Virus record (IMG/VR): IMGVR_UViG_3300048446_000552
Location: 1 to 39,838 of that record
Origin: a virus
Length of the DNA stretch: 39,838 bases
Direction: 5' to 3' (one strand)
The notes under the pieces were generated by a model. The model was not told the origin of the DNA. It did not search any database and was given only the letters and a program-made list of their open reading frames with translations. A program made the translations under genes and the position numbers. Shown piece by piece: positions 23,792 through 33,619 of this stretch. Position 1 is the stretch's first letter, and each line of letters starts with the position of its first letter.

Positions 23792-23843
23792 TTTAAGAGT
23801 CTCCTATATAATTGTGGGGCTGTCTGTAATATATACACGAAAA

Positions 23844-25367
23844 TCAGTTAATATCGACTGTGATGTGTCGAATTGGCTGTCTTATAGCTGTTTGGTTGCC
23901 AAATCCATACTGTCTAGGGTTTACAGCAGCGTCACTGTGGAAAAAGAAAAATACATCATAAGCTCCGGGTCGTGGCCCATCGCTATTCTGATCAACAGAC
24001 AAGGCTGTTGTTTTTGATCCCTCTCTGGCCCCAATAGTTCCATCTCCTCTAATTGAAACACGTTTGGGATAACTTCTTAATTTTGGACCTTGTATCGTTG
24101 TTTCATTATACACGATACCTTCCATCCATTTTATCTTGCAGCTTTTGGTGGCAGCAGCTGATTTGAAATTAAGTTGAAATCCATTGTCTCCTCTAAGCTG
24201 CTTTGCGTCTAATGAGCCTCTTTTTTTCTGACCATCTTCTTCTACGTATGTTGCTGTCTTTACTCCATTACTATCGTCTACCGATGCAACCCTCATCTCA
24301 ATGCCATATTCTTGGCTACTTAATATATCACCTACTTTAAATCCTGCACCAGCACGGACAATTTCAAAATCATCACCAGCCCCAATAGACTTAGTAGAAT
24401 GCTGGTATCCACCAGTAACTAATTGTCCTCTAAGGTTTGTATTAGTTGTCATTGTTATATCATCAGCATTTTCCATATTAATTATTGTACCTACGGATTG
24501 ATCTGGTTCCTCTGTGTCAGCATTAGTTCCTGCTAGATTTGGAAAAAGGTGTAGTGGGCAAAAATATTGTCCCAGCATAAGCGTACACTCGTTGGGCCAA
24601 GCATCCCAAACCATAGTATGTAGAGAGGTTGTTCCAAAACTATGCAACCCATTCTCTGTAGAACCCCAAGCAGGGTAACGTTTCGTTTGTGGTTGTACAT
24701 AATTACTTTGAACAGTGGACAAGCCCATTGAGCCTATACCCTGAGTAACAGGCTGAGAAAAACCAAAACTCATAATCCTTCCCACCATTCCTATACTTTC
24801 ATCAGTAGTAATATTAATTTGACCGCCATCGGGAACTGTTACTGTAATTCTTGCCACAATAATTCCTACACAATTGCTACCGTTTCCAGCTGGAGAGCCA
24901 GTATTGTCAAAAGCGTCCCACACTCCCATAGGTGTAGATATTGTTGGATGATCGCAATAAACATCATACTTAAACCCTTTGCCGCCGCTTCCAGCTGTAG
25001 AGTATACGTTCTGACCTTCAGATGGTTCACCCAAATCCATGTTAGTGCCATTTCTAGCAATAGCACCAGAAGATCTTGCAAATGTCGCGCTAGGAACTCC
25101 ATTAGATTGACCATCAACAGCTAGCACTTGAGAATGATCTTGAAAAAATCTACACTTAAGAACGGTATCATATCCGCTTTGCATATTAGCAGCTCTAGCA
25201 TTATCGTCATATAAACCAATGAACTCCGGCCCGATTGGTATAAAGCTAACTCTATTTGGATTAGCTGGCCTATAACCTAAATCAAAACTAGAAAGTCTTC
25301 CTCTAGATTGACTATTAGGTGTGCCAAATCCACTTCCGTCAGCCCAAGCTGGATATATTGTTGCCAC
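23844..25367 (-). CDS. Putative virion structural protein (507 residues), GTG start
   Basis: A 507-residue Gly/Asn/Thr-rich protein with mainly beta character, beginning ATIYPAWADGSGFGTPNSQ. Segments such as YPAWADGSG (start) and KRYPAWGSTENGLHSFG (about residue 230) look like two copies of a short motif, suggesting a repeated domain. The end, DVFFFFHSDAAVNPRQYGFG, is aromatic-rich. No catalytic motif seen. The start is GTG with AAGGA seven bases upstream. A 52-base gap to the next gene holds only its ribosome-binding site and AT-rich sequence. Probably part of a tail or surface structure, by neighbourhood. Confidence 0.55.
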   Translation of the reverse strand: MATIYPAWADGSGFGTPNSQSRGRLSSFDLGYRPANPNRVSFIPIGPEFIGLYDDNARAANMQSGYDTVLKCRFFQDHSQVLAVDGQSNGVPSATFARSSGAIARNGTNMDLGEPSEGQNVYSTAGSGGKGFKYDVYCDHPTISTPMGVWDAFDNTGSPAGNGSNCVGIIVARITVTVPDGGQINITTDESIGMVGRIMSFGFSQPVTQGIGSMGLSTVQSNYVQPQTKRYPAWGSTENGLHSFGTTSLHTMVWDAWPNECTLMLGQYFCPLHLFPNLAGTNADTEEPDQSVGTIINMENADDITMTTNTNLRGQLVTGGYQHSTKSIGAGDDFEIVRAGAGFKVGDILSSQEYGIEMRVASVDDSNGVKTATYVEEDGQKKRGSLDAKQLRGDNGFQLNFKSAAATKSCKIKWMEGIVYNETTIQGPKLRSYPKRVSIRGDGTIGAREGSKTTALSVDQNSDGPRPGAYDVFFFFHSDAAVNPRQYGFGNQTAIRQPIRHITVDIN

Positions 25368-25384
25368 TGTTTTGTCCTTTCATA

Positions 25385-27493
25385 TTATGGTGCAGGAGGA
25401 GGGGTAGCCGGTGCGTGAGGGGTAGGTTGTGTAGATACTGGAGTTGGAGCCGCAGTTGATCCAGTTGTAAACGGCGTTGCCGATGGAACAGGTGGAATAG
25501 TTGGCAAAGTTGTTGGTGGAACTGGGAATAGAGTTGTTGTGGTGGTCGTTGTCGTGGTCGTTGGTGTGCTTGAACTGGAACTAGAAGAACTACTGCTAGA
25601 AGAGCTTGAAGAACTTGAGCTAGAACTAGAAGAGCTAGAGCTACTACTAGAAGAGCTTGAAGAACTTGAGCTAGAACTAGAACTAGAACTAGAGCTACTG
25701 CTACTAGAGCTACTGCTGCTAGAGCTACTGCTAGAAGAACTTGTTGTAGGAGTATTAGGGGCTTGCTTACCAGCACCAATCCAATTGCCCGTAGTGCCTT
25801 CGGCAGAATCTACCCAGTAAGAATAAAATCCAGTTGTGCTTGCTGTTTCTTCCTCATCACCACCATCTCCACCACCGCCTGTATCGCCGTCACCGTCTCC
25901 CCCATCTCCCTCTCCAGTAACTGATGTTCCTATTGCACCTCTTGTAATTCTACTATCAACAATAGCTCGTAGCTTTGTCTTAAGAGCGCCAACATTATTA
26001 CATGCAAATGCAATTTCAAGAGTATTTTCAATTGGTGAGGTCCAGCTTATACTAGAATCAGCATAGTCTCCACAAATACCAATATCTGCTGGCACATTAA
26101 AGCTTCCATTCATGGTTTGATAACCATCTGGAAAAGAAGCTCCCCACCACACACCAAATGTGTCAAAATCGTCTAACCTGCTAGGATTGGTAACAGAGCT
26201 ATCATTAGAAACATCAATATTACATCTATGCACATATGAAGAACTATTAAAACCACCAAATGCCGTACTAGCAAAATCCATACTAGACAGTTGAACGTAT
26301 GGATTAAATGTCATAGTACTAGTTCCACCACCCCATTTGTTGAGTATATTTTCAAGAGCCATTGCTGGTGTTACTCTGCTACCTCCAATGCCGTCTCTAA
26401 AAAATTCATCAGAACTAGCTACGTACATCCAGAAGGTCCAATTGCCTAGACCTAATCTTCTAGTTGCCTGCGCTGGCAGCTCTTCTTTTTCTAAGAATTT
26501 TTGAATAATCCATTCCCCATCAATATGATTACAGAGAACTAATAATCCTTCTTTAAAACTAATATCACTTCTGTTTACAACTCTAATTGCTTCTATGACT
26601 TTCTTAGGCTCGCCACTACTATCAGCATCAACACTAATTAAGTTGGGTCCAAAAGCATTTGGATTACCCTCCTTAATACTCATAGGAACAGCTAGACCTG
26701 TTGTAAAAGACGAATTATAATATTCACCACTAGCAGCATAAAACTGACCATCATTCCATCCCTTATCCTTATCTTTTAAGTCATCTATATCTATCTTAAA
26801 GTCATCTACAGCTGCTGCGTCTACATCTGTAACCAGCCTTGCTAGAATCGGAGCATTACTTTCAAAACAACCTAAGTTCTCATTGTAATGCACTTTTAAT
26901 GGAGCTGTAACAGTTAAGTCAACATTGTCTATATTAGGACTCTTGATATCTACATAAGTTCCTACGTCACCTTTTCTTTTTTGATTTTGCGTGTATTGAT
27001 ACGCATAAATTCCACCAGTACTTCTTCTTGGATTATCCGTAATTAATGGTGACGATTTTTCACTCAGAACTCTACGGTTACTGTGTGAACCAATATCATA
27101 GAAAAAACACTTAACAACTCCGAAATCTACGCACCCACCAACACTTTTTAATATATCTAATAAAGTACCACCAGTGTTAGAGGAGTGAGTATCATCGTCA
27201 TAATTTTCGTGGTTTCGTATAAAACTAACAAGACTGTTGGCGCTAATTTGTCCCTGTTTGTATTCATTTCCATCCCAAAAAGTATAGTTACCCGTTTGGT
27301 CTCCACCGGCATATGTGACAGGATTAGTTGAGTTTGGAGAACTAGCTGGAACATTTTTAGCAAAATCCGTTTGCCTGAACTCATCAAAACCATCTATAGA
27401 AAATCCCCCAACTCCCATACTTGTAAGAGCTTTTGTATAAAAAACAAATACATGATTATCAACACTTTTTGAAAATATATTTCCAGAACTCAC
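25385..27493 (-). CDS. Putative virion protein with 58-Ser tract and Thr/Pro-rich mucin-like tail
   Basis: The 702-residue protein has a globular N-terminal part (to about residue 520), a Gly/Asp-rich hinge (GEGDGGDGDGDTGGGGDGG), a short domain with FYSYWVDSAEGT, and from residue 585 to 642 fifty-eight consecutive serines, followed by TP, ten threonines and a Pro/Thr-rich end. The Ser codons mix AGC, AGT, TCT, TCA and TCC, so the tract is held at protein level and is not a plain slippage repeat. GTG 27493 is chosen over the upstream TTG at 27505 because GGAGG lies five bases before it and it forms a GTGA overlap with the previous stop. A flexible stalk or a glycosylation target is plausible. 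Confidence 0.65.
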   Translation of the reverse strand: MSSGNIFSKSVDNHVFVFYTKALTSMGVGGFSIDGFDEFRQTDFAKNVPASSPNSTNPVTYAGGDQTGNYTFWDGNEYKQGQISANSLVSFIRNHENYDDDTHSSNTGGTLLDILKSVGGCVDFGVVKCFFYDIGSHSNRRVLSEKSSPLITDNPRRSTGGIYAYQYTQNQKRKGDVGTYVDIKSPNIDNVDLTVTAPLKVHYNENLGCFESNAPILARLVTDVDAAAVDDFKIDIDDLKDKDKGWNDGQFYAASGEYYNSSFTTGLAVPMSIKEGNPNAFGPNLISVDADSSGEPKKVIEAIRVVNRSDISFKEGLLVLCNHIDGEWIIQKFLEKEELPAQATRRLGLGNWTFWMYVASSDEFFRDGIGGSRVTPAMALENILNKWGGGTSTMTFNPYVQLSSMDFASTAFGGFNSSSYVHRCNIDVSNDSSVTNPSRLDDFDTFGVWWGASFPDGYQTMNGSFNVPADIGICGDYADSSISWTSPIENTLEIAFACNNVGALKTKLRAIVDSRITRGAIGTSVTGEGDGGDGDGDTGGGGDGGDEEETASTTGFYSYWVDSAEGTTGNWIGAGKQAPNTPTTSSSSSSSSSSSSSSSSSSSSSSSSSSSSSSSSSSSSSSSSSSSSSSSSSSSSSSSSSSTPTTTTTTTTTTLFPVPPTTLPTIPPVPSATPFTTGSTAAPTPVSTQPTPHAPATPPPAP
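25568..25741 (-). repeat. Poly-serine coding tract, 58 codons
   Basis: All 58 in-frame codons on the minus strand encode Ser. Within it a 35-base segment occurs twice exactly (25596-25630 and 25647-25681, offset 51 bases or 17 codons), showing that part of the tract grew by tandem duplication. Mixed AGY and TCN codons, which cannot interconvert by one base change, point to selection on the amino acid. The opposite strand reads as a Leu/Glu run, which is a shadow. Confidence 0.9.
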
Positions 27494-30400
27494 GATATCC
27501 TCCAATATGTAATATCTTCCAAGGTGTAATCATCCTCATCTGAATAAAAACTACTCCTAGACTTAATATTAGTAGCGTCCTTACTAGACATAGTAGCATG
27601 TGGCTCCAATGAAGCTGGTGATTTAAAGTCTTCTAAAGAACACTGTACACTATTATAGTACTGTCTTGATAAATTTTCAGGAGAATTTCCTAATTTATTA
27701 AAACCATGCTCCATTCCCTCTCCATCCAGCACTGAAGAACTATATTGACTTGCAGATGTATTAGAATTACCACCATCATCGACAAAAGAATTTTGATTGG
27801 TAACTGTAAGAGTGAATTTGTTAGGGGGAACAGCGGCTACTTGACTCTCTGAATTCACAAGATCCTTTATAGTACCTATTGTATTATTTCTAATTTCATC
27901 TTGTAATTGTTTATAACTTTGGTTTGTAGAATTTTTACCTAGATCTTTTCTTTCTAGAGCATTCCTTTCGTCTTCTATTTTTTGTGCAATTCTACTAATT
28001 CTACCAATTTTTTCTTGTTTATATTTATGCAACTTTCCAAACGAAGCTGTGAATAAGTCCATTTTATAAACAGTTGTTACACCAGCTGTGCTAACATCCA
28101 CATTGATAGATGTAATCAAAGGTCCACCCTCTCCCTGTAGCGCTTGACCCAACTGAAAGCCACCTTGCGGGCCACCAGCAAACGTAACAGAGCCTCGTTC
28201 TGAGGTTATTTGGAAAGAAGATCCAAGACTAGCTAGTGTACTACCAGCTTCACCCAATCTTTCATATCCAGCATAATTCCAAGGAGCTAAACTCTCATCT
28301 TTTACAAACTCAATATTTCCACCAATATCTCCGTCATCGTTAGTGTTAGTTAGCCAAGGGCCATAAGAATCCTTATGCATTAATGGTATAGCGGTTCTGT
28401 CTGGCATAACTGGAGAAGGGGAGAACACCCTAATCTTATTAGGAAAACTGTAGGATAAATTGCTCATAGTTTTAGATAATGCTTTATCGAAATGTTCATT
28501 TGCCAACACATCGTCAGGAGCGCTATCTTCCACGCCATAATTTAATTTTTTAGTCTGTCCAGATTGACCCTTAGCTGGACTAGTAAATATTGGAACAATA
28601 TCAGATTGCATTATGTGCTTCAATGGTTGCAAACTATGCTCTTCGCAATTTTTCATTGCAGAGCTTTTTGTTGCCGCAACCCTAGAAGGCAAAGTGATTA
28701 GAGCATACACATAATCTGTTTCAAATCTAAAATTTATATTAGCTTGGCTGCTTGTGTGCAGATAATCTAAGTCCATATATTTGATACTAGATATATCTCC
28801 TTGTGATCCAGTTGTTGGCGAATAAACGGAAGCAGGGGAAGGTTGATAAGATTTTGTTTCTCCGGTTATGCTATCTACATACTGCAAAGGTCTTCTTTCT
28901 AAAGATTCAAATACGTATCCCCCGTAATATGATTTTGAAGTCACATCGCTAAATTTTGGCGGCATATAAAGTTTATTATCTAAAGTACATTTAACAAAAG
29001 CAGTACTATCTGTTTCAACTGGAGGCTTGGGGTTTGGATTAGAATTCCCTAAACTATTATATGAAGAATTAGTATTATCAAAACCAGTTATGTCTGTTTC
29101 GTATTCCCCATCATCATTTTGTGCTTCTTGAGTAAATGTATCCTTAGAGAATCCACTGAAGTCTAAATTTTGACTTTGATCAAACCTAGCATAACACAAC
29201 ACTCTGCCACTACTTCCAGTAATACACTTCTTATCTTTTGGAATTAGGTGAATCTTAAACATATCTTCAAAGTTTTGAAAAGGAGGATACCCACCCAAAG
29301 GCTCTGGAGTGTAATTAAATACATAATCATTTGTTATAGGATCTTTATTTACTACTAATTCCTGCCCTTCCGCAAAAGTAAATTGATTGCCCCAGTAAGC
29401 ATCAGGAGTTGTAAAATCACTAGTCCTGTCTTGGTCTTTCTGTGGAATACGAACTAAGAACTTTTTACCAAGACAATCTCTAGCTATTGAGCTAACAAAA
29501 TTGTAAACACGCTGTGCATTTTGCAATCCAGATTTACCCATAGCCTGAGATTTTGCTAGATAAGATATGGAAGTTTCATTAGCTTCTTCTAAAAATCTGA
29601 AGTTGCCAGATTTTAAAGCAGCCTTTATCTGTGCGTAAAAAGTTTTTTCTTCCGCAGTTAAAAAGCTAACATCCATTTTTTGTAAATTTTCTAGGGCTGC
29701 ATCAATGTTTACTTGGGATTTACCATCTTCTGATCCAACCACGTTTCCAACGACATCTATAACTCTGGCGTTAAATGATTGAGAATTCACCACAGAACTA
29801 GTGGCAATACCAATAGCACTAGCCCTACCCCAATACAGTGGGTATCCATAAGGTGGGTGGCATGGGTTTTTACCAGCAAGAAGATTGAAACCATCTTCTT
29901 TTGTAATTGGTGGTATAGCGCACCTTGGGACTGTTACGTAGTAAGAGGAGGACGAAAAATTATTCGTAATATCTCCGTCACTCATAGGTTCCATCCAAAC
30001 ACTTTCATAGAATAATAAAAATTGCCTCCAAGTTTGATAATCTTTTATTGCTGCTCTCAATTCCATCTCTGTGGCAACATAATAGTTACCAACACCGTTG
30101 GCGGCTAACCCCGTGCTGTCAAGCAGAATTTGTTGGAAATCACCATCTCCAACTGGTATTGAAACTCCTCTATTATTTATAAGTCCATAATAAGGAATTA
30201 TAGTTCTGGTTAAATTAGTCTGCGGCTTCCAAGTTGATTGCTGGTCAATCTGTAATCTCTCGCCGCCACCATGTTTAAAGTAATGGGTTTGCACTATGTT
30301 TGCACCTACAATAAACTTATCCGTGGTACTATTATTAACTTCATACCCTAAATCGCTAGATTTTATTGGAACATCTTGCGTCTCTAAATAATTTATAAAA

Positions 30401-31602
30401 CTTTGAATAGCGGTAAGATTATAAGGCTTACTTCTATCTTGTGTAATTACTTTTATTACAGCTACAGGTACTCCAGTATCATTAGCCACCAATGAAGTAC
30501 CCGGATGACCCTGAAGTGCTGGTAATAAAACAACTTGCATTTCGTGATTCAGTTCATCGCAAATTTCTTGTATCAAATCCAACAAGCTAATACTGTCATA
30601 ATCTACAAATCTTAATGGGGGCAGTAGTGGAACGTCACTTAGGTCTAGTGCATAATGTAAATTTCTAAATTTAATAGTACCGCCAAAACCTTCCAAGTAA
30701 CTTGGTAGTACACCGTAATGACCAAGTAGTGCGTTAATGCCTTGAGCAATTCTAAAGAATGGCATACCTCTTTCATTTCTCCTAGAAAAACCAGTTCCTG
30801 TAAATAATCTAGGGTCAAATGAACCGCCATAATTGCTACCCTTATTATAATTAAGATTATTAAATCTAAATCCATATATTTCTTCTAGTGAACCTTCATT
30901 AAAACCACTAATGCCATCAGCATCACACCCCTTTATATCATCATCAGTAACTTCTAGCTCGTCTGTGCTGTGAAACTGACCCGTCCTGTGTAACCGTTGC
31001 TCTGATAAAATGTCTTCTTCTGTTAGCTCTGTGTTTGTTTCTAACAATCCGAACACATTTAATATATTACTTTGTTCTTTTACCGTGTCAGAGTAATTAT
31101 TTAAAATCACCTTAACATTTGCTAATATTTCTCTAGGGTCAGTAAGAGCTACAGAATAAAAAGGATTACCATCTGGAGATTTTGTTCTTACGAAAGATTG
31201 TAAAATGCCCCCAAAAGTAAAATGGTTTTTACCCACATCGCTCGCAGTGTTAGTTCCATAATAAACATCTAATGCATGTTTATAGGCATTTGTAGTATTT
31301 GTAAAATTTCTTCCCATAGCAAAGAAAACCGGACTGCCAGCCGGAGGTGGAGAGAAATGATCTGCTTGACCACCGTGATAAACATCTTGTCCCTCTCCCT
31401 TTGGAGTGCCATCTCCAACATTATCTAAATCCGCAACAAGCTCAACATTTAAAGTAGAAGATGTGTCGCCAAAGCCAGCATTTGCAGAAAAAGACCTTAT
31501 TGAAGCTCCCAAAAAGGTTTGTTGATCCATTTGAAAAGTCGCTTTGCTGTAAGATGCATCATCAGCAAAAACAGATTTTAATTGAGTGTTTTGTTGAGCC
31601 AT
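27490..31602 (-). CDS. Large putative tail/baseplate structural protein (1370 residues)
   Basis: The protein begins MAQQNTQLKSVFADDASYSK and has alternating beta-rich and loop-rich parts without a signal peptide or membrane span. There is a charged helical stretch near residues 1185-1215 (KLHKYKQEKIGRISRIAQKI, ERNALERKDLGK) that may form a coiled coil. I recognise no enzyme motif. Its size, position among other large beta-rich proteins and lack of catalytic residues suggest a tail, baseplate or other virion component. AGGAAGTACA precedes ATG 31602. It shares a GTGA overlap with the next gene. Confidence 0.6.
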   Translation of the reverse strand: MAQQNTQLKSVFADDASYSKATFQMDQQTFLGASIRSFSANAGFGDTSSTLNVELVADLDNVGDGTPKGEGQDVYHGGQADHFSPPPAGSPVFFAMGRNFTNTTNAYKHALDVYYGTNTASDVGKNHFTFGGILQSFVRTKSPDGNPFYSVALTDPREILANVKVILNNYSDTVKEQSNILNVFGLLETNTELTEEDILSEQRLHRTGQFHSTDELEVTDDDIKGCDADGISGFNEGSLEEIYGFRFNNLNYNKGSNYGGSFDPRLFTGTGFSRRNERGMPFFRIAQGINALLGHYGVLPSYLEGFGGTIKFRNLHYALDLSDVPLLPPLRFVDYDSISLLDLIQEICDELNHEMQVVLLPALQGHPGTSLVANDTGVPVAVIKVITQDRSKPYNLTAIQSFINYLETQDVPIKSSDLGYEVNNSTTDKFIVGANIVQTHYFKHGGGERLQIDQQSTWKPQTNLTRTIIPYYGLINNRGVSIPVGDGDFQQILLDSTGLAANGVGNYYVATEMELRAAIKDYQTWRQFLLFYESVWMEPMSDGDITNNFSSSSYYVTVPRCAIPPITKEDGFNLLAGKNPCHPPYGYPLYWGRASAIGIATSSVVNSQSFNARVIDVVGNVVGSEDGKSQVNIDAALENLQKMDVSFLTAEEKTFYAQIKAALKSGNFRFLEEANETSISYLAKSQAMGKSGLQNAQRVYNFVSSIARDCLGKKFLVRIPQKDQDRTSDFTTPDAYWGNQFTFAEGQELVVNKDPITNDYVFNYTPEPLGGYPPFQNFEDMFKIHLIPKDKKCITGSSGRVLCYARFDQSQNLDFSGFSKDTFTQEAQNDDGEYETDITGFDNTNSSYNSLGNSNPNPKPPVETDSTAFVKCTLDNKLYMPPKFSDVTSKSYYGGYVFESLERRPLQYVDSITGETKSYQPSPASVYSPTTGSQGDISSIKYMDLDYLHTSSQANINFRFETDYVYALITLPSRVAATKSSAMKNCEEHSLQPLKHIMQSDIVPIFTSPAKGQSGQTKKLNYGVEDSAPDDVLANEHFDKALSKTMSNLSYSFPNKIRVFSPSPVMPDRTAIPLMHKDSYGPWLTNTNDDGDIGGNIEFVKDESLAPWNYAGYERLGEAGSTLASLGSSFQITSERGSVTFAGGPQGGFQLGQALQGEGGPLITSINVDVSTAGVTTVYKMDLFTASFGKLHKYKQEKIGRISRIAQKIEDERNALERKDLGKNSTNQSYKQLQDEIRNNTIGTIKDLVNSESQVAAVPPNKFTLTVTNQNSFVDDGGNSNTSASQYSSSVLDGEGMEHGFNKLGNSPENLSRQYYNSVQCSLEDFKSPASLEPHATMSSKDATNIKSRSSFYSDEDDYTLEDITYWRIS

Positions 31603-31623
31603 TGTACTTCCTTTTTAATGTTC

Positions 31624-32073
31624 CTAGCCATACGGATTATATGCGGAAACGTCCCTTTTGTTTCTTGTGGATGGAACAGTTTTAAAAGTTACGGTTTGTT
31701 CGTCTAAAGGACCAATAGATTCAGACCCACTAGTAGGCAAAGATGATGCTGAAGACTGTGCAATATAATGAACATACCTACTAAAAAATATATCTGTTTT
31801 TTTAGCCTTGTACGAAGTAGAGAGGTTTGTAAAATTCTTCCATAAAAATCTACCACCATTACCATGATTTTGTACATAAAGTATATTTTGCGTAGAAGCA
31901 TTTGAAACGTCCGATCTAACATCTACAGTTAATATAGTAGAATACAAAGGCTTCAATGTTCTTATTTCACCAATCAGAGATTTGTTAGTCCTTGTTAAAA
32001 TGTTTACAGTTGGGTAAGGATTAACGATAAAGGAATTTAATGCACCAAATAAAATACTCATCCGTACACCCAT
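31624..32073 (-). CDS. Hypothetical protein (149 residues or 145)
   Basis: A small, soluble protein starting MGVRMSILFGALNSFIVNPY. It contains TVDVRSDVSNASTQNILYVQ and KAKKTDIFFSRYVHYIAQSS, suggesting a compact beta fold. Two starts are possible: ATG 32073, or ATG 32061, which gives an exact ATGA overlap with the stop of the upstream gene and is attractive for coupled translation. Neither has a strong SD. Probably a structural or assembly protein, by position between two large structural genes. Confidence 0.5.
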   Translation of the reverse strand: MGVRMSILFGALNSFIVNPYPTVNILTRTNKSLIGEIRTLKPLYSTILTVDVRSDVSNASTQNILYVQNHGNGGRFLWKNFTNLSTSYKAKKTDIFFSRYVHYIAQSSASSLPTSGSESIGPLDEQTVTFKTVPSTRNKRDVSAYNPYG

Positions 32074-33599
32074 TCTAATGTAAGAGAATATCTTCCATCC
32101 ATAGGACTCCAGCTTTCGGAGGGCGGGCTTAAAAAAGCTGTCTGTGCGCCTACACTTGTAGGCTTATAAGTATCTATTAACGCTCTTAATATTGTTTTAT
32201 ATGGCTCTGTTGAGCTTGGACTTCCAGCAAGGCCCGATGCTCCATACCCGACATTTTTAAAATCAAACTGTAAATCGAGGGAAAGTGACCTCCTGTATTC
32301 AGTTCTACCAAAAGTAAATTGCAAAACAGGACCGCTAGAACTTCCTATAACTGGAACAATAGCATACTGATCTCCGGGGTGTGTGTCGTTTATAGTAATG
32401 TTTTCAGATATAGTGTTGGGGAAATAACGTGTAGGTCTATTATCATAACTTGCGTTATAACTTACCTCTCCAGTAATCTCGTTAGCAGTTACACTAACAG
32501 ATGTGGGTACTGCATTTAGTGTTACACTTACAGCAGTATTAGCTCTTCTGTATACCTCGGAACTTAGACCGCAGGCTCCTGCGTTAGATATAGTAGACCA
32601 TTTTCCTTGAGCGAGAGATATCGGAGAATCACCTTGGTCTACAGTCTTAGTATCCCACTCAGTCCCCTCCCAGTACGACATTCCTTTGATAGTTCCACTT
32701 ACAGTAGCTGTAACAAAGGGAGAGCTTGTAGAACTTCCACCACTAATTTCATAAGTTTCTATAGATGTAGTAAAGCCCTTGATTAAAGTAAATGTATCTG
32801 TATACGTTACACTACCATTAGCTTTATCTACAGAAATAACTCTAGCATGGTTTGCACTAAACTCATTAGAAGCAGCTGTTTGAGCAAAACCCATGAAGTC
32901 AGCAACTCCATTATAAATCTTAGCATTAGTCCCAATGTATTGATTAAGATAATCTCCAGCCCTTCTCCAAGCAGACCTGCCGTCATATCTACTAGAAGTA
33001 ATGGAATGATTCTGCCTCGCAGTTACTGTTGAAGTTCTTGTAATAGTATCAATTCTTGCGTATGCAGCTGTTCCCGCTGCGTTGGTAACACCCTGACCTT
33101 CTTCAGAACTTATTTCATAAGTTTCTTGAAAATCTTCAATACCATACGTGTCAAGTTGAGTGGCTGCTAAATGTCCTTCAGCGCCAACATAGCCAAAATG
33201 ACTGTTTAGATCCCCGGTCTTTTTAACAGCATTTAGAGTTACAGTATATCTACAAGTATTAACATATGTACCTTCTTCAAAATCTATAGACTGAACAGTT
33301 AATCCTTGAAAAACCATGTTTCCAATTGTTAACTGATTTGATGTATGTAATAACTCTGTAATCTGTTTTTGTATGGACAGTACCTTCCCCGCACCACCAT
33401 CTTCAACAGTTCCCGAAGTACCACCACTCACTACCGTATCTTTTGCTCCAGCACCAACCAGTATAGTGCCAACCAAATTAATAGTATAGCTATCATGAAA
33501 CTTGGCTATTTTATTTTGCACAGGATTGCTAGATATACTAACCAGAGGAACTGGATTATATATCTGACCATTACTAAATGCTACTGCTGGAGTTGACAT
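32058..33599 (-). CDS. Putative structural protein with duplicated beta domain (513 residues)
   Basis: Starts MSTPAVAFSNGQIYNPVPLV; AAGGA lies seven bases before the ATG. Mostly Ser/Thr/Tyr-rich predicted beta structure. Two sections look alike: one ending in NHARVISVDKANGSVTYTDTF and another ending in SVSVTANEITGEVSYNASYD, each preceded by an alternating strand region, which suggests a duplicated beta-sandwich. The C-terminus (GRYSLTLEWVYG) is a typical final strand. Likely a tail-tube, fibre or adhesin-type virion component; no enzyme motif. Confidence 0.55.
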   Translation of the reverse strand: MSTPAVAFSNGQIYNPVPLVSISSNPVQNKIAKFHDSYTINLVGTILVGAGAKDTVVSGGTSGTVEDGGAGKVLSIQKQITELLHTSNQLTIGNMVFQGLTVQSIDFEEGTYVNTCRYTVTLNAVKKTGDLNSHFGYVGAEGHLAATQLDTYGIEDFQETYEISSEEGQGVTNAAGTAAYARIDTITRTSTVTARQNHSITSSRYDGRSAWRRAGDYLNQYIGTNAKIYNGVADFMGFAQTAASNEFSANHARVISVDKANGSVTYTDTFTLIKGFTTSIETYEISGGSSTSSPFVTATVSGTIKGMSYWEGTEWDTKTVDQGDSPISLAQGKWSTISNAGACGLSSEVYRRANTAVSVTLNAVPTSVSVTANEITGEVSYNASYDNRPTRYFPNTISENITINDTHPGDQYAIVPVIGSSSGPVLQFTFGRTEYRRSLSLDLQFDFKNVGYGASGLAGSPSSTEPYKTILRALIDTYKPTSVGAQTAFLSPPSESWSPMDGRYSLTLEWVYG

Positions 33600-33619
33600 T
33601 CTATTTTCCTTTATTTATT

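Noticed and set aside
23792-23843. Promoter in the TATATA-rich gap between two structural genes
   Set aside because: The AT-rich sequence gives many weak matches; only the ribosome-binding site of the following gene can be supported.
25568-25741. CRISPR-like or simple tandem repeat array
   Set aside because: Repeats are within a continuous coding frame, have no spacers, and code only for serine.
25339-25779. Minus-strand ORF of 146 residues rich in Leu, Val and Gln
   Set aside because: Shadow frame of the low-complexity end of the poly-Ser gene.
25539-25820. Plus-strand ORF of about 93 residues made of Leu/Glu and Val runs
   Set aside because: It is the reverse complement of the poly-Ser/Thr tract read in another frame; no ribosome-binding site and wrong strand for the block.
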